A DNA stretch of 64,000 bases from Gammaproteobacteria bacterium (GTDB lineage Bacteria; Pseudomonadota; Gammaproteobacteria; Legionellales; Legionellaceae), in NCBI GenBank assembly GCA_024742995.1, contig JANSXK010000005.1:62001-126000 (forward strand). The letters run 5' to 3'. Below, piece by piece: positions 36,907 to 46,790 of the stretch (position 1 is the first letter of the stretch; each line of letters starts with the position of its first letter). A program made the position numbers and the translations under genes. The notes below the pieces were generated by a model. That model did no database searches, was not told the origin of the DNA, and worked only from the letters and a program-made list of their open reading frames with translations.

Positions 36907-38826
36907 TTAAGCCTCAATCAACAATTCATTCATTTTTTTAACAAAGTCAGCAGGATTATCTAATTGCCCACCTTCTGCAATGACAGCTTGTTCGAACAAT
37001 ACTTTGACCCATTGCTCGAATTTGACGTCATCTTCGATCCCATGAATTCGTTTGATCAATGCATGATCAGGATTGATTTCAAACACTGGCTTAGTCGGCG
37101 GCAATTGTTGACCGGCCGATTGCAAAATCCGTTGCATCTCTAAGCCCATGTCATTCTCATCTGCCACGATACAAGCTGGTGAATCAGTCAAACGATTGGT
37201 CAATTGCACTTCTTTGATGCGATCTTCCAAAATAGATTTGATTTGAGTTAACATCTGTTCGTAAGATTTTTCTTGCTCTTTGACTTCAGCTTCGTCTTCA
37301 TCCAATGACACTTTGCCTTTGGCAATTGACTGTAGTTTCTTGCCTTCAAACTCAGCCAAATGGCCCGCCAACCACTCATCAATTCGATCACTCAACAATA
37401 AGACTTCAATACCTTTTTTCTTGAAGATTTCCAAATGAGGGCTATTTTTGGCCGCATTATAAGAAGATGCCGTAATGTAATAAATTTTGTCTTGCTTTTC
37501 TTGCATACGAGACACGTAATCAGTCAACGACACTGTTTGCTCTTCAGAGTCGGTCTGCGTTGAGCTGAATCGTAATAATTTAGCAATGGTCTCACGGTTG
37601 GCAAAATCTTCTACCGGACCTTCCTTAAGAACCAAACCAAACTCTTTCCAAAATGTTTGATACATTTCTGGATTGTCCGCACTCATTTTTTCAAGTAATG
37701 ACAAAATACGCTTGGTACAAGCCGAACGGATATTTTCCACTTGTTTGTTATCTTGTAAAATTTCACGTGATACGTTCAAAGGCAAATCACTCGCATCGAC
37801 AATCCCTTTAACAAAACGCAAATAGCGTGGCAAAAATTGTGCAGCATCATCCATGATAAAGACACGTTTAACGTACAGTTTCAAACCATGCTTCACTTCT
37901 TGCTGCCACAAATCGTAAGGCGCATGCGACGGAATATATAATAAGCTGATATATTCATGCTTGCCTTCAACGTGATTATGCGACCACATCAACGGATCTT
38001 GATAATCATTTGAGATATGCTTATAAAGCGCTTTGTAATCTTCGTCTGAAATTTCTGATTTTTGTAGTGTCCACAATGCAGTGGCTTTGTTCACTGTTTC
38101 AAAAGTTGGCTCTGTAGACTCAGATGTTTCACTAGCATCAGCTTCCGTACCCTCTGCTGTTTCAGCTTCACCCTCAGCTTTACTGGCGCCTTGCATCACA
38201 ATAGGCCAAGAAATGTGATCGGAATATTTGGTGATGACACTTTTAATGCGCCAATCACTGAGAAACTCTTCCGCATCTTCTTTAAAGTACAACGTCACTT
38301 CGGTACCGCGAGATTCTTTTTTAGCTGCAGCAATCGTAAACTCACCATCTCCAGTAGATTCCCACTGAATACCATCTTTAACAGGCGCGCCTGCACGACG
38401 GCTTCTAAGTACCACACGATCAGCCACGATAAATGCAGAGTAAAAGCCTACGCCGAATTGACCAATCAAATGAGAGTCTTTGGCTTGATCCCCAGTCAAA
38501 TGACTGATGAACTCTTCCGTACCAGATTTTGCAATCGTACCCAAATTTGTCACTGCTTCGTCCCAAGACATACCGATACCATTATCCGCAATGGTCAATG
38601 TTTTATTCTTTTCATCGAAGGTAATAGAGATTTTCAAATCAGAGTCTTTTTCATATAAGCTCGCATCGGACAATGCTAAAAATCTTAGTTTATCCAAAGC
38701 ATCAGACGCGTTAGAAATCAATTCACGGAGAAAGATTTCTTTATTGCTATACAAAGAATGTACAACCAAATGCAACATTTTTTTGACTTCAGTTTGAAAA
38801 CCCATGGTTTCTTGTTTCTTAGCCAT
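36907..38826 (-). CDS. htpG: Molecular chaperone HtpG (Hsp90)
   Basis: 639 aa. The GHKL ATPase domain has [23 protein letters not shown] and [11 protein letters not shown]; the middle domain has [24 protein letters not shown] with the catalytic Arg; the C-terminal dimerisation part is present. An insertion rich in Glu, Ala, Thr and Ser (around residues 218-240, [14 protein letters not shown]) marks the charged linker. A sigma32-like promoter precedes it. Confidence 0.98.
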   Translation of the reverse strand: MAKKQETMGFQTEVKKMLHLVVHSLYSNKEIFLRELISNASDALDKLRFLALSDASLYEKDSDLKISITFDEKNKTLTIADNGIGMSWDEAVTNLGTIAKSGTEEFISHLTGDQAKDSHLIGQFGVGFYSAFIVADRVVLRSRRAGAPVKDGIQWESTGDGEFTIAAAKKESRGTEVTLYFKEDAEEFLSDWRIKSVITKYSDHISWPIVMQGASKAEGEAETAEGTEADASETSESTEPTFETVNKATALWTLQKSEISDEDYKALYKHISNDYQDPLMWSHNHVEGKHEYISLLYIPSHAPYDLWQQEVKHGLKLYVKRVFIMDDAAQFLPRYLRFVKGIVDASDLPLNVSREILQDNKQVENIRSACTKRILSLLEKMSADNPEMYQTFWKEFGLVLKEGPVEDFANRETIAKLLRFSSTQTDSEEQTVSLTDYVSRMQEKQDKIYYITASSYNAAKNSPHLEIFKKKGIEVLLLSDRIDEWLAGHLAEFEGKKLQSIAKGKVSLDEDEAEVKEQEKSYEQMLTQIKSILEDRIKEVQLTNRLTDSPACIVADENDMGLEMQRILQSAGQQLPPTKPVFEINPDHALIKRIHGIEDDVKFEQWVKVLFEQAVIAEGGQLDNPADFVKKMNELLIEA

Positions 38827-38858
38827 TTGTGATTCCTTTAAAAAATTATCTTCGAAAC

Positions 38859-38888
38859 TAATGTGAGGACGAAAAATAAATTTTCAAG
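38859..38888 (-). promoter_or_regulatory. Sigma32 (RpoH)-like heat-shock promoter of htpG
   Basis: On the minus strand CTTGAAA (38888-38882) is a perfect -35 for RpoH. It is followed after 13 bases by CCTCACATTA (38868-38859), an imperfect match to the CCCCATNT -10. A leader of about 27 bases then leads to AAAGGAATC and the htpG ATG. Confidence 0.5.
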
Positions 38889-39020
38889 GGGACAGGTATG
38901 AATTTAAATTAAGGTCACCATACAAACAAAGATGACAAAAAACAAATTTATTGATTATTTTTGAATCTCAATGTACACTGTTGTTCTATTTAATATGCAC
39001 CCTATTTCGGAGTATCTATT

Positions 39021-39440
39021 TTGAAAAAAATATTATTAGGCTGTTTACTTTTATGTTCTGCCGCAATTTGGGCCGTACCTGATCAACTGTTGATTAAAAT
39101 TACCAACTCTGGTGCATCAGACTGTGTGTTAAAAAAATCTTTGATTTTATACGGTCACGTTTCTGATCATACTGCTATCCCCCAAGTGATTCCTCCCTAT
39201 CAAACAGAATCTTTTATGATGAGAGGAACTCGTTTCTCTGATAAATCACTACTATTGACCTACGCTTGCGGCGCTGATCAGGAAGCCACGTTTTTTACAG
39301 ATGGTGATACTATTTACGCTCATGGGCATATCGTTGATGCACAAAATATTCAAGTAACAGTTAAAAAATTCAATCTCGGTAAATTCACTATGAGATTTAG
39401 TACGGATTACCCAAAGATTTTTTGGACCCTAACCTACTAA
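39021..39440 (+). CDS. Exported protein of the 'PDQ/YGHVSD' paralog family, member 2
   Basis: 139 aa starting at TTG (GGAG eight bases upstream), with signal peptide KKILLGCLLLCSAAIWA. The mature part begins VPDQLLIKITNSGASDCVL, then YGHVSDHTAIP, SFMMRG, LLLTYACGADQEATFF, and ends PKIFWTLTY. It closely parallels members 1 (30 kb) and 3 (next gene). Function unknown. A plausible promoter is TTGATT at 38951 with TACACT at 38974 (17-bp spacer). Confidence 0.8.
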   Translation: MKKILLGCLLLCSAAIWAVPDQLLIKITNSGASDCVLKKSLILYGHVSDHTAIPQVIPPYQTESFMMRGTRFSDKSLLLTYACGADQEATFFTDGDTIYAHGHIVDAQNIQVTVKKFNLGKFTMRFSTDYPKIFWTLTY

Positions 39441-39466
39441 TAAAGACGCTTTTGAAGGAAGAAAAT

Positions 39467-39910
39467 ATGAAAAAAATATTATTAATTGGCTTAATTTTTT
39501 GTTCCACAGGTATTTGGGCATCGCCCGATCAAGTCAATATTAAGATCGCGAACGATAGTGGCAAAGATTGTTTGTTGGAAAAACAAACGATTCTCTACGG
39601 CCATGTCTCGGATTACACAAGTATACCTGACGCTATTTATCATGATCAAAGCATTAAATTCTCATTGCGATCTGAGCCCTATCGGCTAGGGTTCCACAAA
39701 GACAAGTGGATTGTACTCACCTACGCTTGTGGTAATCAATCCATTACACTTTTCACACGTATAGAACAATTTCAAGGGATGTATTTTTCTCACAGCAAAG
39801 TATTTGACGTAGAACACGATCTACACGCAACATTTAAAGAAACGCGTAACAACAGCGGACGGGCGTATGATCAATCTCCCATAGAAATCCAGTGGACATT
39901 GACCCAATAG
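39467..39910 (+). CDS. Exported protein of the 'PDQ/YGHVSD' paralog family, member 3
   Basis: 147 aa from ATG 39467 (AAGGAAG upstream; the ORF is open 45 bases earlier, overlapping member 2). Signal peptide KKILLIGLIFCSTGIWA. The mature part keeps PDQVNIKIANDSGKDCLLE, YGHVSDYTSIP, IVLTYACGNQSITLF and IQWTLTQ. The tandem arrangement with member 2 and shared signal sequence suggest a local duplication. Function unknown. Confidence 0.82.
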   Translation: MKKILLIGLIFCSTGIWASPDQVNIKIANDSGKDCLLEKQTILYGHVSDYTSIPDAIYHDQSIKFSLRSEPYRLGFHKDKWIVLTYACGNQSITLFTRIEQFQGMYFSHSKVFDVEHDLHATFKETRNNSGRAYDQSPIEIQWTLTQ

Positions 39911-39932
39911 AAACCCTGTCTCCTGGCTGCAT

Positions 39933-40346
39933 TCACGACAAAATAGCGTGCATTCTATTAAATTGTCGCAAATCAGCCAGGGACATTTGATCATAAAAAA
40001 CAACAACCCAACGTGATTTTGAGATCCCGGAAAACTGCAGTAATAAAAAAAATCCACTGTCCACAGCAATCTGAACCCTTTCATACGTCAGATGATTTCC
40101 ATCTTGATAATCCAAAACCCATCGTTTTTGTTGAAAATTTAGACTGGATAAGCTCGGATGTGGTTTTGCGGCCACAAGCAACCGCCATAGCGCGTATAAC
40201 ATCCAGATACTTAATCCTACATTGAGGATTGCCGGCAAATCAGCCACGTATAAGCTGATGAGCGCACAGAAAGACACAATCACGCCCAAACGGCGATAGT
40301 CTGCTGAAGAATCAAGCGGAATATTGCGATCGAATAAGAGTGACAA
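39933..40346 (-). CDS. ygfX: YgfX/CptA-like membrane protein
   Basis: About 137 aa with two adjacent membrane spans (VIVSFCALISLYVA, LNVGLSIWMLYALW) and a C-terminal beta domain (KRWVLDYQDGNHLTYERVQ). YgfX is the partner gene of sdhE in gammaproteobacteria; it was described as a toxin acting on cytoskeletal proteins, though this is disputed. Start uncertain: ATG 40379 gives 148 aa with a 68-base overlap with sdhE and has no ribosome binding site; TTG 40346 has AAGGAGA nine bases upstream and a 35-base overlap. Confidence 0.75.
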   Translation of the reverse strand: MSLLFDRNIPLDSSADYRRLGVIVSFCALISLYVADLPAILNVGLSIWMLYALWRLLVAAKPHPSLSSLNFQQKRWVLDYQDGNHLTYERVQIAVDSGFFLLLQFSGISKSRWVVVFYDQMSLADLRQFNRMHAILS

Positions 40347-40566
40347 AATCTGCAATCTCCTTATTGCTCGGGGTTTCATAGGCCATCAACCACGCATATA
40401 AATCAGGATCGGTGTTATCCAGCAAGATTTCCAGCAAATCAAGCTCGCTCTCAGGCATCGCTTCCAAATGCGTCTCGACAAAACGTCCTAAAATAACATC
40501 CAATTCCAACATGCCACGCCGACTTTGCCAGCGGATTTTTGCTTTGCGTTCTTTAAGATTCATCAT
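40312..40566 (-). CDS. sdhE: FAD assembly factor SdhE
   Basis: 84 aa. Helps attach FAD covalently to succinate dehydrogenase SdhA. The RRGMLELDVIL motif with the conserved Arg-Gly is near residue 17, and LLEILLDNTDPDLYAWL matches the family. It overlaps the dihydrouridine synthase gene by 14 bases at its start. Confidence 0.94.
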   Translation of the reverse strand: MMNLKERKAKIRWQSRRGMLELDVILGRFVETHLEAMPESELDLLEILLDNTDPDLYAWLMAYETPSNKEIADFVTLIRSQYSA

Positions 40567-41587
40567 ATGCTCGACTAGAAATTCGTAGATACTGTTCTAT
40601 TTTACTGAGGTCGTCAAGGGTATAGTACGTCTGCAGCTGATCTCGCGACAACCAAGGTTTCAAGTAATAACGCACCAATGTTTTGCTTTGCAGTACAGCC
40701 TGATGTTCATTTTGTAATTGCGCCAAACCTTGCAAATGCAGCATGAAAAAGTCAACGCAGTCTGACATATTGGGTTGAAAAAACACTGCGTTGCGTTTCT
40801 GTAACCTTACGTCGAGTTGCGATAGGCTTACAACAGTTTCCAGTCGACTTTCGTCCAGTTCCGACACCGCTAAGTCCTGATACAACCACGGTCGCCCTGT
40901 GCCTGCGCGGGCAATCATATAAGCATCACATCCTGTGGCTTCAATCATTTGTTGTAACGACGCAGCATCCGTGATATCGCCATTGGCAATCACGGGAATA
41001 CTGATTGATTGCTTGATAGCGGCAATTTGTTGCCTATTGCATGACACATCATAATCATCTTGCCAACGACGTCCATGAACAACCAAACCATCTGCCCCCG
41101 CTTCTTCAATCGCTTTGGCCAATTGCACATCTTCTGGCGTATTTTGGAGACGAATCTTGGCCGTTACAGGAATATGAATTCGTGATTTCATGGCTTCAAT
41201 GATACGGATAATACGATCAGGCTTGGCCAGTAATGCCGATCCTGCCCCTTTTTTACGTATTTTTGCTTTGGGGCAACCACAATTGATATCAATCAAATCT
41301 GCCCCAATAGACTCCAAATACTGAGCAGCTTTCGCCATCACATCAGGATCATGACCACTCAGCTGATAGGCCAAAATCCCTTCTGCAGGATCACGGTACA
41401 CAAAACGAGGGGGTTGACGCCATAATAAATCGTGCGCTGAGATCATTTCTGAGACACAATAAGCTGGACGTTGAAAAAGGCTGTACATGCGTCGAAAAGG
41501 CGCGCAAGAAAACCCCGCAAGCGGACCTTGTATCAAACGATTCTGCAGCGTCAAAGCACCAAGTTGAAATTTGCTATTGATATCCAT
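40553..41587 (-). CDS. tRNA-dihydrouridine synthase
   Basis: 344-aa FMN enzyme reducing uridines in tRNA. Motifs: GPLAGFSCAPFRRM (FMN), LIDINCGCPKAKIRKKGAGSALL with the catalytic Cys, VTAKIRL, VVHGR, PVIANGDI and ARAGTGRPWL. Nearest DusB/C in look; the subfamily and target position cannot be settled by eye. Divergent from ygfZ, 20 bases apart. Confidence 0.88.
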   Translation of the reverse strand: MDINSKFQLGALTLQNRLIQGPLAGFSCAPFRRMYSLFQRPAYCVSEMISAHDLLWRQPPRFVYRDPAEGILAYQLSGHDPDVMAKAAQYLESIGADLIDINCGCPKAKIRKKGAGSALLAKPDRIIRIIEAMKSRIHIPVTAKIRLQNTPEDVQLAKAIEEAGADGLVVHGRRWQDDYDVSCNRQQIAAIKQSISIPVIANGDITDAASLQQMIEATGCDAYMIARAGTGRPWLYQDLAVSELDESRLETVVSLSQLDVRLQKRNAVFFQPNMSDCVDFFMLHLQGLAQLQNEHQAVLQSKTLVRYYLKPWLSRDQLQTYYTLDDLSKIEQYLRISSRAYDES

Positions 41588-41607
41588 GTTGGGGAGTATA
41601 TACTCGG

Positions 41608-42573
41608 ATGCTTATGAAGCCAAATAGAACTTACACATTGAATGAGCGTGCGTATACCGCCATTCATCCGCTGACAGAAGAACTGTCCTTCGACTCTGAT
41701 CAACCCTTTGTCTTTGATTTGGCGTACTTAAGTGCGTTAGAAATCATGGGAGACAATGCGCTTTCATTTTTGCAAGGCCAAATCAGCTCTGATTTGAACG
41801 ACGTGACTGCAAACCAAATGCGCCCGGGGGCAATATGCAATCTGCAGGGACGTTTGATGGCCTTATTGGATGTCATCCAATGGCAAGGCGTACATTTGAT
41901 CCTGCCCCAGGATTTGCTGGAGCTCACTGCAAGCGCTTTAAGTAAGGCAGCGCTATTTTCACGTGTTACCTTAAAACCTAATCCCAGCTTTAGCTTTTTG
42001 GGATATTACACACCTTCGGCTAAACATGTAGACATAAAGGTACCCACCGCGGCTTGGGAAAGCCAACAAACAGAGGATAGCTATTGTTATGCGATCAGCG
42101 ATAAGCTCTTTATTATCATGCTTGATACCACGCATAAAGATGCGCTTTTAGCGCAATTTCCGCCGACACAACACCGCGGTTCGTTGGCTTGGCATTATCT
42201 AGAATTACAGCAACCTCGATTCAGTCTCTATCCTAATACCCGGGGTCTATTTTTGCCGCATCGCTTGGGATTACAAGATACACCCTACCTCAGTTTTAAC
42301 AAGGGGTGTTATAAAGGCCAAGAAGTGATTGCGCGGATGCATTATCGCGCCAAATTAAAGCACGAAGTCAAATCCTATTACATTGAAACCGCAGCACCTA
42401 TATTTTCTGGTCAAAAAATGTATGCGAAACCGCAAGCATCAGAAATTGGAGAAGTAATTGATTATTGTCCTGTCGCTGCTGAAACCTATTTGATCCTCAG
42501 CAGCGTTCTTTTGGAACGTCCCTCATCCGTCTACTTTGATCAACATCAAGACGCGATATCGTTGGGAGATTGA
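41608..42573 (+). CDS. ygfZ: Folate-binding protein YgfZ
   Basis: 321 aa of the GcvT-like YgfZ family, which uses tetrahydrofolate to support Fe-S cluster repair and assembly. The signature KGCYKGQEVIARMHYRA holds the conserved Cys. ALEIMGDNALSFLQGQISSD is the N-terminal family motif. The 3' end overlaps the convergent phosphatase by 28 bases. Confidence 0.93.
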   Translation: MLMKPNRTYTLNERAYTAIHPLTEELSFDSDQPFVFDLAYLSALEIMGDNALSFLQGQISSDLNDVTANQMRPGAICNLQGRLMALLDVIQWQGVHLILPQDLLELTASALSKAALFSRVTLKPNPSFSFLGYYTPSAKHVDIKVPTAAWESQQTEDSYCYAISDKLFIIMLDTTHKDALLAQFPPTQHRGSLAWHYLELQQPRFSLYPNTRGLFLPHRLGLQDTPYLSFNKGCYKGQEVIARMHYRAKLKHEVKSYYIETAAPIFSGQKMYAKPQASEIGEVIDYCPVAAETYLILSSVLLERPSSVYFDQHQDAISLGD

Positions 42574-43187
42574 TTCCAATACTCTACGGACCACGCGCCT
42601 GCATCATACTGTAATTGGCATAAATGCCCGGTAGCGATTTTCAATTGGCCCTGCGTCATTTTCTGCTCAAACGCGTGGGGGACCAAATGTAAAAAGTAGC
42701 GTAAGCACCCATTGCTGGCTACAACCAACACTTTGTCCTTCGCCGTATAACGTTGCGCCAAATCAGCTGCAAAAGCTTGTATCCTAGCAATCACCTCTGG
42801 TTCTGACTCCCCCCAAGCACCTTGAGCTGGCCATAACGATTGACGTTCCCACTCTTCATAATCTTCATCACCAAATTTTTCGCGCACTTCTTGGGAGGTT
42901 AAGCCACTCCAAAGTCCGTAGTCCAATTCATTCAAACGCGTGTCAATCACAGGTTGTAATGGACAATCCATTGCTGCCAATGCGTATTTCGCCGTGGCTT
43001 GCATCCGTTGGAGCGGCCCCGTATATACCGCAACCAGATTATCAGCTTGGCCTGATAGTGCCTGACCCATTTGCTGAGCTTGTGCCAAACCTTTCTCAAC
43101 CAGCGGCAAATCATTTTGACTGCCCACATAATAGGCTGATTCATCAGGTCGAAAGGTATTGCCGTGTCGTGCGAGTACAAGGATCAT
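42546..43187 (-). CDS. Histidine phosphatase-family protein (phosphoglycerate mutase-like)
   Basis: 213 aa. The catalytic loop ARHGNT (phospho-His8), the second Arg (GPLQRMQATAKYAL) and the acidic NELDYGLWSG are intact. The usual second catalytic His (in VSHG) is replaced: the motif reads VVASNGCLRYF with Asn. I have a memory of a subgroup with SNG at this place, so this may be normal for the subgroup. Substrate unknown. Starts inside the kdsB stop (ATGA-type overlap). Confidence 0.85.
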   Translation of the reverse strand: MILVLARHGNTFRPDESAYYVGSQNDLPLVEKGLAQAQQMGQALSGQADNLVAVYTGPLQRMQATAKYALAAMDCPLQPVIDTRLNELDYGLWSGLTSQEVREKFGDEDYEEWERQSLWPAQGAWGESEPEVIARIQAFAADLAQRYTAKDKVLVVASNGCLRYFLHLVPHAFEQKMTQGQLKIATGHLCQLQYDAGAWSVEYWNQSPNDIAS

Positions 43188-43978
43188 GATAATTCTCCTA
43201 ATAATTCCCCTTCTTTGGCAATCAATTGCTCCACATAATCCACATCGGCCTGACTATCGACCGCACAATGGGTGCGACCTCGGTAATCAACTTCAACGAC
43301 TTTGATGGGGATCCCATGTTCCAACGCCCGTAACTGTTCCAAGCCTTCTAATTGTTCTAATTCGGTCTGGGGTAAAGCCAAATACTGCTTCAACACATCG
43401 TAACGATAGATATACAAGCCGATATGCCGAAATACCGGCAAGGGATCTTCGAGTTTTTTACGCATGAAAGGAATCAAACTTTTAGAAAAATATAAGGCAT
43501 GGTGTTGTTTATCAAACACTACGGTCGTGCCGCCCACCTCACCATCGCGCTTTGAATCCATCATTTGCTGATATTGTTCAACTTTCAAACGTACTGCAGT
43601 GGTTGCAAAACCAATCGTCGCATCAGCCAACATACTGTCTACCAGCGTTTGAATCACCCATGGCGGTGTGAGTACAGCATCACCTTGTAAATTCAAGATA
43701 ATATCTGGTGTCCATGACAACGCAGAGGCTGCATGAAATGCACGTTCGGTGCCATTCGGAATGTCCACTGGCGTCATAATAACTTGTGCACCAAACCCTT
43801 CTGCATGCGCTTTCACCCGTTCATCATCTGTCGCAATATAAACGCCTTCAATATGCTTCACTGCCATTGCGATGGACCAAGTCCGTTGCAACAAGCTTTT
43901 GCCGGCAATCAAAGCCAATGGTTTACCAGGCAAACGTGTGGAACCATAGCGTGCCGGAATCACAATAATGGTTTTCAT
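43184..43978 (-). CDS. kdsB: 3-deoxy-manno-octulosonate cytidylyltransferase
   Basis: Makes CMP-Kdo for the lipopolysaccharide inner core. PARYGSTRLPGKPLALIAGKSLL at the N-terminus, NLQGDAVLTPP with the metal-binding Asp, and HIGLYIYR are diagnostic. 264 aa, slightly longer than E. coli's 248. Four-base overlaps with both neighbours indicate an OPT transporter-kdsB-phosphatase operon. Confidence 0.96.
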   Translation of the reverse strand: MKTIIVIPARYGSTRLPGKPLALIAGKSLLQRTWSIAMAVKHIEGVYIATDDERVKAHAEGFGAQVIMTPVDIPNGTERAFHAASALSWTPDIILNLQGDAVLTPPWVIQTLVDSMLADATIGFATTAVRLKVEQYQQMMDSKRDGEVGGTTVVFDKQHHALYFSKSLIPFMRKKLEDPLPVFRHIGLYIYRYDVLKQYLALPQTELEQLEGLEQLRALEHGIPIKVVEVDYRGRTHCAVDSQADVDYVEQLIAKEGELLGELS

Positions 43979-45936
43979 ACTTCACTCCTCAATACGCGTC
44001 GAATCATCCACATCCCTAAGATCACAGTCATGATCACACTCAAAACGACCCCCATATGCTGTTCCCAAACCTCAGACACTACCCGCAGTGCATCTGGACT
44101 ACGCTGGATTGAAAAAGGAATCGTTAAGAAAACATCCATCAAAGCAGATCCCGCCACCAAACCACACGCCACCCGCGTGCCTATTTGTTTGCGAACAAAC
44201 GTTTTCATCGGATCTTGATTGTTTTTCTCCAAACGGCACTCGGCTAATTTCGCGATCATACCACCCAAAAAGAGGCCCATGGATGTGGTAATCGGAAGAT
44301 ACATGCCAATGGCCACGCCAAGCAAAGACAGATGCCATACACGATCAAATTTGAATAATTTTTGCAATGCAATCAAAGCTAAAATCACAAAGGCACCACC
44401 ACACATCACTGACCATGGTAGTCCATGTGAAAACACGGCATTCGTGAGCGCTGCGAGCATCGCAGCAGTTGGTGCGGGTAATGATTTACTCATATCCATG
44501 CCAGGGTGCGGCATCACGCCTGCAATCCCATAGACATCGAACAACAGTTGCATCACCGGGGGAATCACCAAAGCAGAAATCACCACCCCCAACAACAACA
44601 TCAATTGTTGTTTCCAAGGCGTGGCTCCTACCAATTGCCCCACTTTCAAATCTTGACTATTGTCATTGGCAATGGCAGCGATCCCGGTCACCACAGAAGC
44701 AATCACAATCACCACGGCCTGTGCGGCTGCAATCTGGCTTGTATCCAGAGGTAAAGGCAATACGGAAGTCATCAGCGACAAGAGCATCCAGGCTGCAAAT
44801 AAAATCCCTGCAATCACAACCGAGCTACCCGGACTGGCCGTTACGCCGACCATACCAGAAAAATAAGCCGTGATGACAGAAAAGATAAAGCCCACCACTA
44901 CAATGTAAACCACAACAGTTAATGTGATGCTCAAACTGAAAGAATCAGCAAAACCCATCTGATGGATCGGTAATATATGATTTAGCAAAGCAATGAGCAC
45001 CACCGTCATGACAACTGTCCCGATGATCAATACAGTCAAGGGCAAATCCTGATCTGTTTTGGCATGGGTTGCAGATTTTTTCATCCCTTGCAACGATATA
45101 CGCATGCTGCGTGCTAATGGTTTGATCAAAGAAAACAATGTCCAAATACCAGCAAATAACATGGCGCCAATGCCCAGATAACGTAATTCCTGGTTCCACA
45201 ATTCAGGTCCAGCAATGGCAGGTGGTGCCGTCATTAAAAAATGGGGGTACACTGCAGACAATGCTGGCAAAGCCAAAAACCAGGCAATCACTGCGCCCAA
45301 ACCAATGCTGCAAGCCATGTCAAATCCCACCAAATAGCCTGCTCCAATCATCGTGGCTGAAAAACCCAGACCAAGACAAACGATATAACGCTTGATTGTG
45401 AACCATAAGGTCCAACCCGAAGCCAACACTTTCAAAGCCATTTGCGCAAATTCAAGTAGGCCCCCAAGGATGCCGCCATACACGATATCCATCAAACCTA
45501 TGGATTCTTTAGAAGAGATTAAAACTTCTGCAATGGCTTTTCCTTCAGGAAATGCCAAATTTGCGTCATTGACCAAAATCCGACGTAATGGAATAGAAAA
45601 TAATACGCCTAAAATACCACCTGAGAGTGCTATCAATACATTAGTCAAATAATCAAAATGATGCCAGTAACCAATAATAATCAGCGCTGGAATAGTATAA
45701 ACAATGCCTCCAGCAATCGCCTCCCCAGCCGATGCAGCTGTTTGCACCAAATTGTGCTCTAAAACATTGGCTTTTTTAAACAGGCGCAATACACCCATGG
45801 AAATAATGGCAGCCGGAATCGATGCTGAAGTTAAAATCCCTAATTTCAATGCCAAATAAGCATTAGACATGGCCAATAACAACGTCAATAAAATACTCAA
45901 TACCACACAGCGCCAAGTCAGTTCGTTTTTCATCAA
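43975..45936 (-). CDS. OPT-family oligopeptide transporter
   Basis: 653-aa polytopic protein with about 14-16 spans. The N-terminal LLAMSNAYLALKLGILTSASIPAA and the internal NDNSQDLKVGQLVGATPWKQQ are typical of bacterial OPT transporters that import peptides with protons. Such a carrier suits an amino-acid-scavenging lifestyle. Follows the SDR gene by one base. Confidence 0.93.
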   Translation of the reverse strand: MMKNELTWRCVVLSILLTLLLAMSNAYLALKLGILTSASIPAAIISMGVLRLFKKANVLEHNLVQTAASAGEAIAGGIVYTIPALIIIGYWHHFDYLTNVLIALSGGILGVLFSIPLRRILVNDANLAFPEGKAIAEVLISSKESIGLMDIVYGGILGGLLEFAQMALKVLASGWTLWFTIKRYIVCLGLGFSATMIGAGYLVGFDMACSIGLGAVIAWFLALPALSAVYPHFLMTAPPAIAGPELWNQELRYLGIGAMLFAGIWTLFSLIKPLARSMRISLQGMKKSATHAKTDQDLPLTVLIIGTVVMTVVLIALLNHILPIHQMGFADSFSLSITLTVVVYIVVVGFIFSVITAYFSGMVGVTASPGSSVVIAGILFAAWMLLSLMTSVLPLPLDTSQIAAAQAVVIVIASVVTGIAAIANDNSQDLKVGQLVGATPWKQQLMLLLGVVISALVIPPVMQLLFDVYGIAGVMPHPGMDMSKSLPAPTAAMLAALTNAVFSHGLPWSVMCGGAFVILALIALQKLFKFDRVWHLSLLGVAIGMYLPITTSMGLFLGGMIAKLAECRLEKNNQDPMKTFVRKQIGTRVACGLVAGSALMDVFLTIPFSIQRSPDALRVVSEVWEQHMGVVLSVIMTVILGMWMIRRVLRSEV

Positions 45937-45937
45937 G

Positions 45938-46717
45938 CTATCCCTCTATCACCGGAACCACATGCGGTGCACGCAACCATTGTGAATGGTGAGCGGTATC
46001 ATAAATATCCCATTCTTTTGAAACATAGTGATCTATCGATACATCGCATAACAACCACGATAAAAAATGTGCCACCGTTTCAGGCGTTACTAATTGTTCT
46101 TTTTCTTTCAAGCGCACAAAAAACTCAAGCTTTTCATCATCCATCTCAGTTGCAGCTCGAATCATAGCCACCATATCGGTATCAATAATGCCAGGCATCA
46201 CCGAAGTCATCACTAATGCTGGGTTTTCCAACTGCCAGCAACGAGTGAGCATAGACAATCCAGCTTTCGACACACAGTAAGCACTCCAGCCAGAAACAGG
46301 GAAATAGGCAGCGCCTGAGCCAATATGCAACACACGTGATGACGTTAAATAAGGCAACAATGCTTGCGTCAAAAATAAAGGGGCTTCGAGATTGGTGGTG
46401 AGACACGCACGCCAAGCGTCACGATTCACATCTTGCATTTTAGCAATTGGCTCAATCACCCCCGCATTATGGATCAACCCTTGAATCATTGACTTTGCAG
46501 CCACTAAGCTCACAACTGCCGATCGCCCCTCATCAGTGCTGACATCGGCACAAATATATTCAATCAAAGGAGAACATGCCGCTGTCGCTTTGAGGTGTTG
46601 TTCACTACGTCCAATAATCAATACCGCATGATCGCGTTCAGCCAAAGCCAAGGCCAATGCACGACCCAAACCACGTCCTCCTCCTGTGATCACAAACATT
46701 TTATTTCTCAGTAGCAT
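45938..46717 (-). CDS. Short-chain dehydrogenase/reductase
   Basis: 259 aa. NAD(P) site ITGGGRGLGRALALALAE (9-26), IHNAGVIEP, HIGSGAA with the catalytic Ser, and YCVSKAG with the Tyr-x3-Lys pair. Substrate unknown. First gene of the SDR-OPT-kdsB-phosphatase run. Confidence 0.92.
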   Translation of the reverse strand: MLLRNKMFVITGGGRGLGRALALALAERDHAVLIIGRSEQHLKATAACSPLIEYICADVSTDEGRSAVVSLVAAKSMIQGLIHNAGVIEPIAKMQDVNRDAWRACLTTNLEAPLFLTQALLPYLTSSRVLHIGSGAAYFPVSGWSAYCVSKAGLSMLTRCWQLENPALVMTSVMPGIIDTDMVAMIRAATEMDDEKLEFFVRLKEKEQLVTPETVAHFLSWLLCDVSIDHYVSKEWDIYDTAHHSQWLRAPHVVPVIEG

Positions 46718-46790
46718 TTCGTATTGTGCGCATCATAGCAGACATGCTAGCCTAGTGGTAATAAATCATCGATTGTAAGGACGACATTCT

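Noticed and set aside
42546-43187. Calling the histidine phosphatase a pseudogene because of the His-to-Asn change
   Set aside because: The rest of the protein is intact and I recall an SNG-type subgroup, so the change may be normal.
44088-45652. Many plus-strand open frames opposite the OPT transporter
   Set aside because: Shadows of a hydrophobic, GC-richer coding region; none has a ribosome binding site or a family match.
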